Shown here piece after piece: positions 57,101 through 64,000 of a DNA stretch of 64,000 nucleotides (its first letter is position 1; the number at the start of each line of letters is the position of its first letter). The stretch is from the NCBI RefSeq assembly GCF_014635685.1, contig NZ_BMDH01000001.1, forward strand, positions 930,001 to 994,000, in the 5' to 3' direction. The notes under the pieces were generated by a model. The model was given only the letters and a program-made list of their open reading frames with translations, was not told the DNA's origin and ran no database searches. This DNA is from Galliscardovia ingluviei (lineage in GTDB: Bacteria > Actinomycetota > Actinomycetes > Actinomycetales > Bifidobacteriaceae). Made by a program: the position numbers and the translations under genes.

Positions 57101-58424
57101 ATTTCTGTACGGCTAGACGAGCAAATTGCGCTACAGCCTGCACTTGTTGACCTTGAGTGCTTACTGCTAAGGCACCGACAGTGCCTACAACAGCTTCTGG
57201 TTTCGCACGCAGTTGTGCCACATCTACTTCACGTAGGCTCGCACTTGTTGGCACTTGCATAGGACGGCGTAACGGCACAGTCACCGTATTAGCAGCTTCA
57301 AGCACTACCTGACTATTACGCATAGTTTGCGACAGCGTGTAGCTTGGCACATCATCTTGCATAGCAAAATCTTGTCTGAATAATCGAAAAGCACCAGGAC
57401 TTGCTCCTCGCCAAGCATAAATTGATTGAAAAGGGTCACCAACAGCAGTAACCGCACTGCGATTGGATTTACTGATCCCCATATTTGACCGCTCAGCAGT
57501 TTGCCCTGAATTGCCTCTAAACAAACTCACTAAGAGTTGCGCCTGCGTAGTAGAAGTATCTTGGTACTCATCTAAAAACACGTGCGAAAACAGTTTACGA
57601 TATGCGTGCCCAATAGATGGAAATCGGTGTACTAACCGGTATGCAGCTATCGTAAAATCGCTAAATTGTGCTAATCCGCGTTCACGCTTGGCTTGGTCAA
57701 ACTCCAGTACACAGTCTAGTAAAAACTCGCGTTCAGACACGTTGGCACGAATAGTTTGCATTTGAGCAAGGTTACGGTTAGCGTTTTTACTATCTACAGA
57801 GCGTACTGCCTGCGCATATTCTTCCGGTGTACCTAATGTATCAAACCGATGCGCAAAAGCATCATCCCACTGCCGAATACGCGCTACTGCCGCATCAATG
57901 GTGTCAATATCGCCGCCAATCATCGAAGCAGCAATGGCATCATGTAATGATAATACTTCGCCAACAATCGTACTAAAACTTTTATGTGAACCATTATGAG
58001 TGCGAAGTGATAAGGCTCCTTCAATATGCTTACCCACAATATCAGCAGCAATTTGGTAAGCGCCTGCATCGCTTAGCGGCGTCATCTCTTGCGGCATACC
58101 AACAAGCAATCCGTACCGCTTAACAATGGACTGGAAAAACGCATCATAGGTCATCACTGTCGGGCGCATGAGTGAATACGCCGTAGTACCACGGTGTGCA
58201 TTCACTACTTGTGTGACTTTATCAAGCAATTGTGCAGCGGCTTTGCGCGTAAAGGTCAAACCTAAAATATGCTCAGGAGCAACACCCTGCTCGATAAGCG
58301 CAGTAATACGCTGCATAAGCGTAAATGTTTTACCAGATCCTGCACCAGCAATCACCAAAATATCGTCTTGAATTGCGGCATCAATAACAGCCTGCTGTTC
58401 CTCAGTTGGACGAATTTTACTCAT
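54195..58424 (-). CDS. UvrD-type helicase with RecB-like nuclease, AdnB-like
   Basis: This 1409-residue enzyme is probably one half of an AdnAB-type DNA end resection machine. From ATG 58424 (GGAGGAG upstream) it starts SKIRPTEEQQAVIDAA (Q motif), then Walker A VIAGAGSGKTFTLMQRI near residue 25, a canonical DEYQD box (HVFLDEYQDTSTTQ near residue 300), AVGDPFQSIYAWRGA, the TIHQSKGLEWP motif near 775 and YVALTRS near 960. The C-terminal nuclease has GKLDAVFAGG and the catalytic IIDWKTGK near residue 1350. It is longer than mycobacterial AdnB (about 1100), with Gln/Ser/Thr-rich inserts near 690 and 1125-1210. The overlap with the upstream gene is ATGA. Confidence 0.88.
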   Translation of the reverse strand: MSKIRPTEEQQAVIDAAIQDDILVIAGAGSGKTFTLMQRITALIEQGVAPEHILGLTFTRKAAAQLLDKVTQVVNAHRGTTAYSLMRPTVMTYDAFFQSIVKRYGLLVGMPQEMTPLSDAGAYQIAADIVGKHIEGALSLRTHNGSHKSFSTIVGEVLSLHDAIAASMIGGDIDTIDAAVARIRQWDDAFAHRFDTLGTPEEYAQAVRSVDSKNANRNLAQMQTIRANVSEREFLLDCVLEFDQAKRERGLAQFSDFTIAAYRLVHRFPSIGHAYRKLFSHVFLDEYQDTSTTQAQLLVSLFRGNSGQTAERSNMGISKSNRSAVTAVGDPFQSIYAWRGASPGAFRLFRQDFAMQDDVPSYTLSQTMRNSQVVLEAANTVTVPLRRPMQVPTSASLREVDVAQLRAKPEAVVGTVGALAVSTQGQQVQAVAQFARLAVQKYRKRAQEEHVSPVAVLMRSKAQIPVYRQAIEAAGLSCEVVGVEGLLQRPDVADMIAVLQALTFRDNPAHLMHVLASPRFALDTQALHTLAGLARATNEQMQYAALVEANAVEPGLTTSKEIRTALRSYRNALAPARTIVDVITNQHFAALLREYVQREHKTLAEPMMRSLIAASQMMRNAEHSMHRSIQEAIYGVFRALQLDIDPIVAASIIRQQEQVQETAESSSTLNARAVSEHELSTGNTNNTSSTQQPATAQTSDTHSELALQAVLQLVDAYTSEQPQGVRPTMAGLLSWINAQRDISGELAPAQGQADVVIMTIHQSKGLEWPAVIIPQLNEEVFPGGGNKATGDNLKITELVAPSEDDVLADTSTADEEHYDGQYQVPEYSEDAKTWLHNATSVPPTIRIDHDILPHFPHNASNDADITEQMQSITSLEQLILECTGEINTLTDAVDDAVSGVWRGQRSEYGKRYHDDDRRLMYVALTRSECDALVICSKYSSDMTVPYSGIDVENLVFAGTARKPSNFWKEVYGSLSHASQFTQVPVEDTFGGHIEGIFVGEDADEYYQNVVCEPWEHPLALSTTLERSTWPWHVEPESTRAALRTSAQQVQDAVAQSMQDGQQKQEDTKTQIASDEVDTTQTTNAVGSSPLTKAAQQLIAQGALIPKIPTAPMIMVDTDGAGEANIGETSAERQQALQQVQMLQQLQAQGARILEAGRQSVTQVQHRLTLEHSSVQDQLDYWQGIVRPMPTVESFVAAAGTSFHAWAQEYILPEALSAAGNEESVGQPTMEMLHQWRAPRIEALEQELASLQSDSEDTSPDMTSDTASTDVQNALHAQRYRELQWRKRLVESTWNARLPLWVEHSVLMSIEGRIYNGKLDAVFAGGIDEHSRAQYTIIDWKTGKRPTGQDISDKLVQLDLYRLLLARTQGIDIECIDAALYYVSEAQESNRLIVAAGHQEKEIIERLTRL

Positions 58425-61400
58425 GAGAGCTCCTCCATAACTGTGCTTACCTGCTCGGCACATGCGGGACATACAGTAGTGAACTTGCAGTAATTCAAAT
58501 GCTGTTCTGGTACCTCAGTAGTAGTGAATACTTGCGATTGTGAGCCAACTGCAGCACGAATAATTTTTGCAATCATGGACACCGCCCACATACCTTGTGT
58601 ATCTTTAACCGCATGAATACACTGCCATGTGCGCTCGTCAAAGAGTTCTGGACAAGATTGAGGCAATTGAGGCACATCCCATATGTTGTCAATAGTCTTG
58701 GTATATGTGCGCGACTGGAAGTTGTTATCACCAATATGTGTAACAATTAGTGGCGGCTGATAGGCAGATTCAGCAGCATTCGATTGAGCTGGTTGCGTGC
58801 TGTCTTTAATAACAAATAACGACGACTGACCAATAACACCACGTTTGGCACGTTGCTCAAGCTCTTGCAACGTAACCTGCTGTAATGCTACACGCTTATT
58901 TTCCTGCTCACCTGCAAGAAAATGCCCAAAATGAATACCAAGCTGATAGCAAGCCAACTGTAAATCACTAAACATGGTTTTTTTAGTGAAATTGCTCCCT
59001 GTTTTATAGTCAATAATGCGCACGAGCTCGCTACCATCATCCAAAGTACGAAGCTCAATACGGTCGATACTGCCATGCAAATGAATACGAAGCTGCGCAA
59101 TATCAATCGGATGACGCGCATCCACTTGCCACTGCGGGGTAATAAGTTGTGCTAATGCGAGACATTGTTCCGTACTGAGATTCAGTACAGCTGATTGTGC
59201 TCCTTCATCACCATATTCGCTAAGTGATAACGCAGATTGCAATTGTGCATTGATTACTTGGCATAGTTGCGCAACACTTATCGTGGCATCAAAACTTTGC
59301 TCTGCTAATACATAGTCGAGCTTACCAATACGCGGACTGTTACTCGGCTTTTTTGGAAATAGTTTCGTGTTTATCACATATTCCGGATCATTTGACTGAA
59401 TAAAATACGTCGCTACATTGGTAAGTATCTGATGGAAGGCTTCTTCTTGAACTGCTTGTTCAAACGCTTCTTGCCCTTGTTGCGCCATGTCGGTATTTCG
59501 ATACTGTTTACCAATAGCTTCCAGTTCCGTAGCACACTGCTCAATTTGCTCTTCTCGCGTACCACTGTAATGTGTGTGTTGATAGTCTGGTAAATCAATA
59601 CCGCTAAGCGTTGCATGCTCTAGAATTGCATGAATAATATTGCCTTGCTGTTGCTGCGAAGAGGATAATGTTGGCCCACTAAAATCGCGGCTCATTTTCC
59701 AGCAAATCGCACAGGCATCAAGAGCATTCACATCAGATGGCGAAAGTGAAGCCAGCTGGCTTTGCCTGTCATCGGTCGATGGTTGATGTTGAGTTTGAGA
59801 TTGAGATTGAGCCTCAGTATCAGTTTGAGGCGCTGTATCGGCTTCCGTATTTTCAGCGTCGGTAGTCGTTTTTTCAAGATTAGTCGCTGTAGTTTCAGGA
59901 TTGGCTGTAATAGTTTCAACACTGTTATCAGTGTACGAATCTTGAACAAAAGACCATGTTTTCGGATGAGCCAGATCATAATGTTGCTCAGCGAGTAGCG
60001 CTAACGCTTGTACAGCATCTTGAACTTGTGCCGGTTGCTCAGCTCCACCATGCGCATTATGCTGCTGTATGCTGTGTTGTCGCGCTACAGCAACTAGTGA
60101 ACGTGGGTCTTGTAACTGCCCTAACTCCATATCACTACTATTGTCACTCTCTTGTGCCGCTAAGTTATAAGCTACCCCTGTTTGCTCATCAAAGATTTCC
60201 GGAATATACGTACTCAAAAAATCAGATGGTGATTGCTCATCATTGTGTACTGCACTGATATTCACTTGTTTGGCTGCACGCGATAATGCCACTACAAAAA
60301 GGCGCTGTTCAGCCGCTAATACACGCTCAAATGGATTATCGTATGACGCACGCACATCAGCGCCATACATCACGCGCTGCGCCAAATCCTCAATACCGAA
60401 TAGCGTGCCTCGCGGAGTGAGATTTGGCCATACTCCCTGCTCAACAGTTGGAATCCATACATAATCTCGTCTCACACCGACTGATCCTGCGGGAGTAGTT
60501 AATAGCACTGCGTCAAGCTGCGGAGTATGCGAGGCTAAAGAATCTGCCTCAAGACGCAACGTATTCATTTGTTGCATAAACTGCTCAATACTAGTGCCTG
60601 CCTGTGCCTCGTGAGCATGAGCAAATAACCGAATAACCGTATCAAGCCGCTGGTTTGCAGCATCAGCAGCATGTTGCGCAGCAGTAGCACGCATCAAATA
60701 CGGTGATAACGCAGTATACTCATCATCCCACACTACTTCATCGCTGGCTCCTTGTATTGCAAGCTGCTGCCAGAACTTGTCTACATCAGCGGCGACCCAC
60801 GCAGTTTGTACTAAATACGCTGGTGAAATCACTATTGACCCATCATGAGCTTGGTATTGTGCCGCTGGCGGCGCAGACTGGATAGCATGAGCCACACGTT
60901 CTATTGCAGTGCACAGTCTGGTACATACCTGTTCGAGGCGCGAATCCGAGCGCTCGGACCCACAAATAGTGCGTACCAGTGTTTGTATTATTTCTGCATA
61001 ACGTTCTTGACTGACTACAAGCATCAGTAAGGCTTCAATACTCAACGCATATGGTATTTCTTCATGCGACGATGCGTTTGTCTCGTTACTACCCAGTATT
61101 GCATTGTCTACAACGGTGGTTGCGGTAGTTAGGCTTTCTACTCGGGTTGCTTGTTCAGCTTGATAATCCAGAGCGCTAGCCAAACGTTGCCAAGCATCGG
61201 TAAGTTCAGTAAAAAGCTTCGCCTGCTCAGATTGCGGCGTTACTACTTGTGCTACTTGAGTAATCATGCGCAGTATTTGTTCAAAAGCATGCCACTGATT
61301 ACCGAGTGATTGCATATAATTGCTACTGGTATCGGCCGCTGCAACACAGAGTTGAGACTCACAAAATGTTTTCACTTGTGAAGCTACTTCGCGCATGAGC

Positions 61401-63082
61401 ATCTGCCTGTCAGTAGCAGACTGGCCATTGTGGAATGCTGATTGCAAACCTCGCGTGCGCCACAATGCCAAACGAATCAGTGCAAACAGACCCTGCACCG
61501 TACTATCTTGTGCAAGCGGAGTGGACTGCGTAGCAAAACTAACTGGAATACCCTGTTCTCTCATAAAAGCACCCAGTTGCTGTACTTGAGCATTATCATG
61601 TGCAATCACTGCCATTGAATGCCAAGACTGTCCTTGTGCATGGTACGCACGCATGGTCTGAACCAAAGCCTGTCGCTCTTCAAGATCTGTGCGATATACC
61701 ATGCCCCGTAAGGAGCGCTGATGGTAAACATCCGATTGTCCATCATCAACCCATGCCGTATCAACCTCAATAGGTAAAGTGCCTGCTAATACCGGAGCCT
61801 TGCCCAAGCGCTGCTCGAGGGCAAGAGAATTGCTGATTTGGGAATGAATAGACAGCGATACACGCGATAATACCCGATCTAGATAACGCGCATGCTGCTC
61901 ATCATATGGAGCTTCTAGTCGGTAGACACGAGCATGGATATTCCCTAGCTCCTCTTCAATCAATGGCGCAAATGGATAAATCATATGGTCAAGCTCAGTG
62001 GGTGCGCTTTCACGTTCATGTGTCAAACGTGAGAGCACAAATTCTGGGAAAGCACCACGGAAACTTTGTACAGATTCATCAGGATTAGCACTCAATATTA
62101 TGCGAACCCCTCGTTGATAGAGCGCAGTAATAAAACGAAGCTGAGCGAGGGTTATATCATGAGCATCATCAATAATAAGTAGCTTCGGTAAGGCCTGCTT
62201 ATCCAACTGCTGTACTGCCTGTGTACCAAGCTCAATCAGTACTGTCGCATCTGCTCTTGTCTCCTGTGGATATGCACGAGCTACTTCCTGCTCATACTCT
62301 GCGCGCAACACAAAGGCGAGCTTCCATTGCACAGCAAAGCGAGCGCCATAGGTTGCCGATTGCACATCACTATCCGCATTCGCAATCTCTGCAACAACCT
62401 GTGTTTCATTTTCTCCGCGAATACCAAGCTCACCGATACGAGCAAACATATCGCGCATTTCATCGATAAAAGAATCGCTTAAACCTTGCGCAAGGCGGGC
62501 CTTAATTTGAGCCTCTGACAGTTGCATATGTTGTGCATTTGCTGTTGGGTTAATAATCTGCACCCAGTCGGCAGTACCAAAATACTCGCGCAAAATTGCA
62601 CATATTGGGCAAGTGTCTCCTGTAAGCACGTGCATAATATGGGTTACCAACACAGTACGAATTACTGCATCTTGCTGTGCGCCATTTAATAATTTAATTG
62701 GTTGCTGCTGTTCGATAGCAGCAAGCTGTGATGCGCATTGAAAAGCAAAAGCCGCTATTGTGGTTACTGGTCGTGTAACGTTGCTTGCTCCCAGCGGCTG
62801 CATCACGGATCTGATAAGCGTGTCAGCAATTTTTCTATTAGCCACACACATCAATGCTTGCCCATCCCCATAGGCTCTTATGGCTTCAACTAATGCGCGG
62901 CGTAATACGGTTGTTTTGCCACTACCTGCGGGACCGGCAATCAGTATCGACTCATGTGCTGCTTTGCTTGTAGGCGTAGCGTTTGTGTGTTCTGCAATCG
63001 GCGTTGATTGCGCAATCCATGATGCTACAGCATCAGTTAATTGTTGAATACTATAAGTTTGATTACTCTGGGCAGCACTCAT
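58421..63082 (-). CDS. UvrD-like helicase/RecB nuclease with Fe-S-type cysteines, AdnA-like
   Basis: This 1553-residue partner has a Walker A GPAGSGKTTVLRR near residue 52, but its motif II reads IIDDAHD rather than DEYQD, a weakened motor as known for AdnA. Motifs SANPDESVQSFRGA near residue 330 and VVALSRAAKQ near residue 975 are recognisable. The C-terminal nuclease carries GSIDRIEL and IIDYKTGSN near residue 1365. One cysteine pair (CAIC near 1120) and the final CKFTTVCPAC group near 1540 fit the Fe-S cluster of AddB-type nucleases. A Thr/Glu/Gln-rich linker lies at about 1050-1110. ATG 63082 follows a -10 box after seven bases. Confidence 0.86.
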   Translation of the reverse strand: MSAAQSNQTYSIQQLTDAVASWIAQSTPIAEHTNATPTSKAAHESILIAGPAGSGKTTVLRRALVEAIRAYGDGQALMCVANRKIADTLIRSVMQPLGASNVTRPVTTIAAFAFQCASQLAAIEQQQPIKLLNGAQQDAVIRTVLVTHIMHVLTGDTCPICAILREYFGTADWVQIINPTANAQHMQLSEAQIKARLAQGLSDSFIDEMRDMFARIGELGIRGENETQVVAEIANADSDVQSATYGARFAVQWKLAFVLRAEYEQEVARAYPQETRADATVLIELGTQAVQQLDKQALPKLLIIDDAHDITLAQLRFITALYQRGVRIILSANPDESVQSFRGAFPEFVLSRLTHERESAPTELDHMIYPFAPLIEEELGNIHARVYRLEAPYDEQHARYLDRVLSRVSLSIHSQISNSLALEQRLGKAPVLAGTLPIEVDTAWVDDGQSDVYHQRSLRGMVYRTDLEERQALVQTMRAYHAQGQSWHSMAVIAHDNAQVQQLGAFMREQGIPVSFATQSTPLAQDSTVQGLFALIRLALWRTRGLQSAFHNGQSATDRQMLMREVASQVKTFCESQLCVAAADTSSNYMQSLGNQWHAFEQILRMITQVAQVVTPQSEQAKLFTELTDAWQRLASALDYQAEQATRVESLTTATTVVDNAILGSNETNASSHEEIPYALSIEALLMLVVSQERYAEIIQTLVRTICGSERSDSRLEQVCTRLCTAIERVAHAIQSAPPAAQYQAHDGSIVISPAYLVQTAWVAADVDKFWQQLAIQGASDEVVWDDEYTALSPYLMRATAAQHAADAANQRLDTVIRLFAHAHEAQAGTSIEQFMQQMNTLRLEADSLASHTPQLDAVLLTTPAGSVGVRRDYVWIPTVEQGVWPNLTPRGTLFGIEDLAQRVMYGADVRASYDNPFERVLAAEQRLFVVALSRAAKQVNISAVHNDEQSPSDFLSTYIPEIFDEQTGVAYNLAAQESDNSSDMELGQLQDPRSLVAVARQHSIQQHNAHGGAEQPAQVQDAVQALALLAEQHYDLAHPKTWSFVQDSYTDNSVETITANPETTATNLEKTTTDAENTEADTAPQTDTEAQSQSQTQHQPSTDDRQSQLASLSPSDVNALDACAICWKMSRDFSGPTLSSSQQQQGNIIHAILEHATLSGIDLPDYQHTHYSGTREEQIEQCATELEAIGKQYRNTDMAQQGQEAFEQAVQEEAFHQILTNVATYFIQSNDPEYVINTKLFPKKPSNSPRIGKLDYVLAEQSFDATISVAQLCQVINAQLQSALSLSEYGDEGAQSAVLNLSTEQCLALAQLITPQWQVDARHPIDIAQLRIHLHGSIDRIELRTLDDGSELVRIIDYKTGSNFTKKTMFSDLQLACYQLGIHFGHFLAGEQENKRVALQQVTLQELEQRAKRGVIGQSSLFVIKDSTQPAQSNAAESAYQPPLIVTHIGDNNFQSRTYTKTIDNIWDVPQLPQSCPELFDERTWQCIHAVKDTQGMWAVSMIAKIIRAAVGSQSQVFTTTEVPEQHLNYCKFTTVCPACAEQVSTVMEELS

Positions 63083-63089
63083 ATATGCC

Positions 63090-63095
63090 ACTATA
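63090..63095 (-). promoter_or_regulatory. -10 box of the AdnA-like gene, leaderless geometry
   Basis: TATAGT on the minus strand ends seven bases before ATG 63082. The intervening GGCATAT is no ribosome site. A GTG at 63091 would lie inside this box. Confidence 0.45.
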
Positions 63096-63233
63096 GCAGT
63101 TTGTCAACGTAAAGCATGAATAGTGTGTAGGGTGTGTATTTTGGCGTATGGTCTGCGCGAATGCTATGTCTGATATTTCGCAAATATTGTGCGCCATGCG
63201 TTCTCATGTTGTAATAGTCTTCACTAACACAAA

Positions 63234-63255
63234 AGCGGCTGCCGAAGCAACCGCT
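63234..63255 (-). terminator. Terminator with UUCG tetraloop
   Basis: On the minus strand AGCGGTTGC-TTCG-GCAGCCGCT forms a compact hairpin followed by TTTTG. It ends the membrane protein gene at 63303 and closely resembles the pepN terminator. The rest of the 63096-63302 gap shows no gene. Confidence 0.85.
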
Positions 63256-63302
63256 CTATTCAACTTCTACGTATATTTACATAGTTAAGTAGCCAAGTAC
63301 GC

Positions 63303-64000
63303 CTACATTAAGCTATTTAAATTACCGAACAGCGAAGAAGCACTATCTACAGCAGACATAATGCCGGATGCTGCAGTGATCATCAACAGAATGAAAACAA
63401 TGATACCGCCAATAATGCAGGTAACAATCCACAACCATGTACGATCTGCCTTACGTGTACACTGCGCCTGAGCCACTAGTACACCAGGAGCGGCGATGAA
63501 CATAATAACTGTGCAAACATACAGCAATACTGACAGACCAGTTAAGCCTCCACCAACAAGACCGAATAGGAGTGCTGCGAGTAGGAATGCATTTGCTGGC
63601 ATAAGACGTTGTGCAGCTTTGGTTTGCACACTGGCAAATGGAGTAGCATCACCCAAAATACGGTATCCAATAAACGCGATGAGTACTACCGCATACAGCA
63701 GAATGAATGACAAGATCCATCCCTTAAATAATCCAGAAATTGGAGCATTCATGGATGGTGCATATCCTGAATATCCTGAACCCATCATGTTGAAGAGCCC
63801 TCTACTGAAGCTGTTTGCTGCGCTTACAGCTCGCACCTGCCACATATAGGTAGTCAATCCCATCACGAAAGATGTGATAGCGAAAGAAACAATCGGCCAC
63901 CATACTTGTGTATTGGCTTGGTGCGAAGGACGCAAGAATGACTGCCACATCCACTTAAACAAGTTAATAAACTCAGAATTCTGAGCTGCTGGCTGACCCT
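63303..64000 (-). CDS. Multispan membrane protein, partial at the window edge
   Basis: The frame is open to the right edge with no stop (GQPAAQNSEFINLFKWMWQS...), so the true start is outside; a TTG at 63962 is not a convincing start. At least 231 residues are visible, with about five membrane segments (near 30-50, 80-105, 115-140, 145-165 and 185-210 of the visible part). The Gln/Ala-rich beginning suggests a preceding disordered or zinc-ribbon region as in YIP1/DUF-type bifidobacterial proteins, but I do not recognise a family with confidence. A UUCG-type terminator follows. Confidence 0.65.
   Translation of the reverse strand, partial: GQPAAQNSEFINLFKWMWQSFLRPSHQANTQVWWPIVSFAITSFVMGLTTYMWQVRAVSAANSFSRGLFNMMGSGYSGYAPSMNAPISGLFKGWILSFILLYAVVLIAFIGYRILGDATPFASVQTKAAQRLMPANAFLLAALLFGLVGGGLTGLSVLLYVCTVIMFIAAPGVLVAQAQCTRKADRTWLWIVTCIIGGIIVFILLMITAASGIMSAVDSASSLFGNLNSLM

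Noticed and set aside
58425-58472. Longer start for the AdnB-like gene
   Set aside because: ATG 58424 has GGAGGAG upstream, forms the classic ATGA overlap and starts directly at the conserved helicase Q motif.

Overview
The window reads as a chromosomal segment of a Bifidobacteriaceae member (Actinomycetota) of moderate GC, mid-40s percent by eye. The evidence is the gene content and order: the compact arginine cluster argCJBDF-R-GH followed upstream by pheST, the lpd/DUF3043/DUF4191/glnA neighbourhood, dapB-dapA-rnj, and paired AdnAB-type helicase-nucleases. The low GC combined with complete arginine synthesis points to an Alloscardovia- or Scardovia-like lineage rather than Gardnerella, but this is an inference from composition and synteny, not a match. 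No rRNA, tRNA, CRISPR array, phage or insertion sequence was found.

Layout. 1-1117: the end of a DUF1113-type membrane protein and an HD-domain protein. 1246-10480: eight arginine genes on the minus strand with TGCATA-NN-TATGCA operator-like palindromes at argC and argG. 10575-17300: a small membrane protein, pheT, pheS, a SpoU-type rRNA methyltransferase and an EamA-family transporter. 17476-20800: an ECF-type thiamine/HMP uptake system (T, fused double ATPase, YkoE substrate component) preceded by a clear TPP riboswitch. 21023-22396: an M20 dipeptidase with 56-bp tandem repeats at its 3' end. 22634-28221: DUF3043, dihydrolipoamide dehydrogenase, an antitoxin with a toxin gene broken by one stop codon, DUF4191 and glutamine synthetase.

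28381-29043 is an unrecognised small protein. 29159-35790 is a sortase-dependent pilus locus on the minus strand: a major pilin, a class C sortase and a giant RCC1-repeat surface protein, both structural proteins ending in MPxTG sorting signals. The pilin mRNA leader is strongly structured and can hide the pilin ribosome binding site; this is the best candidate here for an undescribed regulatory element. 35858-39819 is divergent: an SPFH protein, and a very long protein fusing a multispan membrane domain, a plastocyanin-like domain and a copper nitrite reductase-like domain in which one catalytic histidine is replaced by glutamine.

39967-41383 is a small AT-richer islet (secreted amidase-like protein plus membrane protein). 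41491-54099 is housekeeping: nagA, an RlmA-like methyltransferase, def, glmM, pepN, rnj, dapA, dapB and an MFS transporter. 54195-63082 encodes two large UvrD-like helicase-nucleases with a 4-bp ATGA overlap (AdnAB-like double-strand break resection machine). The window ends inside a membrane protein gene. Two themes recur: short tandem duplications at gene ends and in intergenic gaps, and genes whose -10 box lies only 6-8 bases before the start codon, suggesting leaderless mRNAs.
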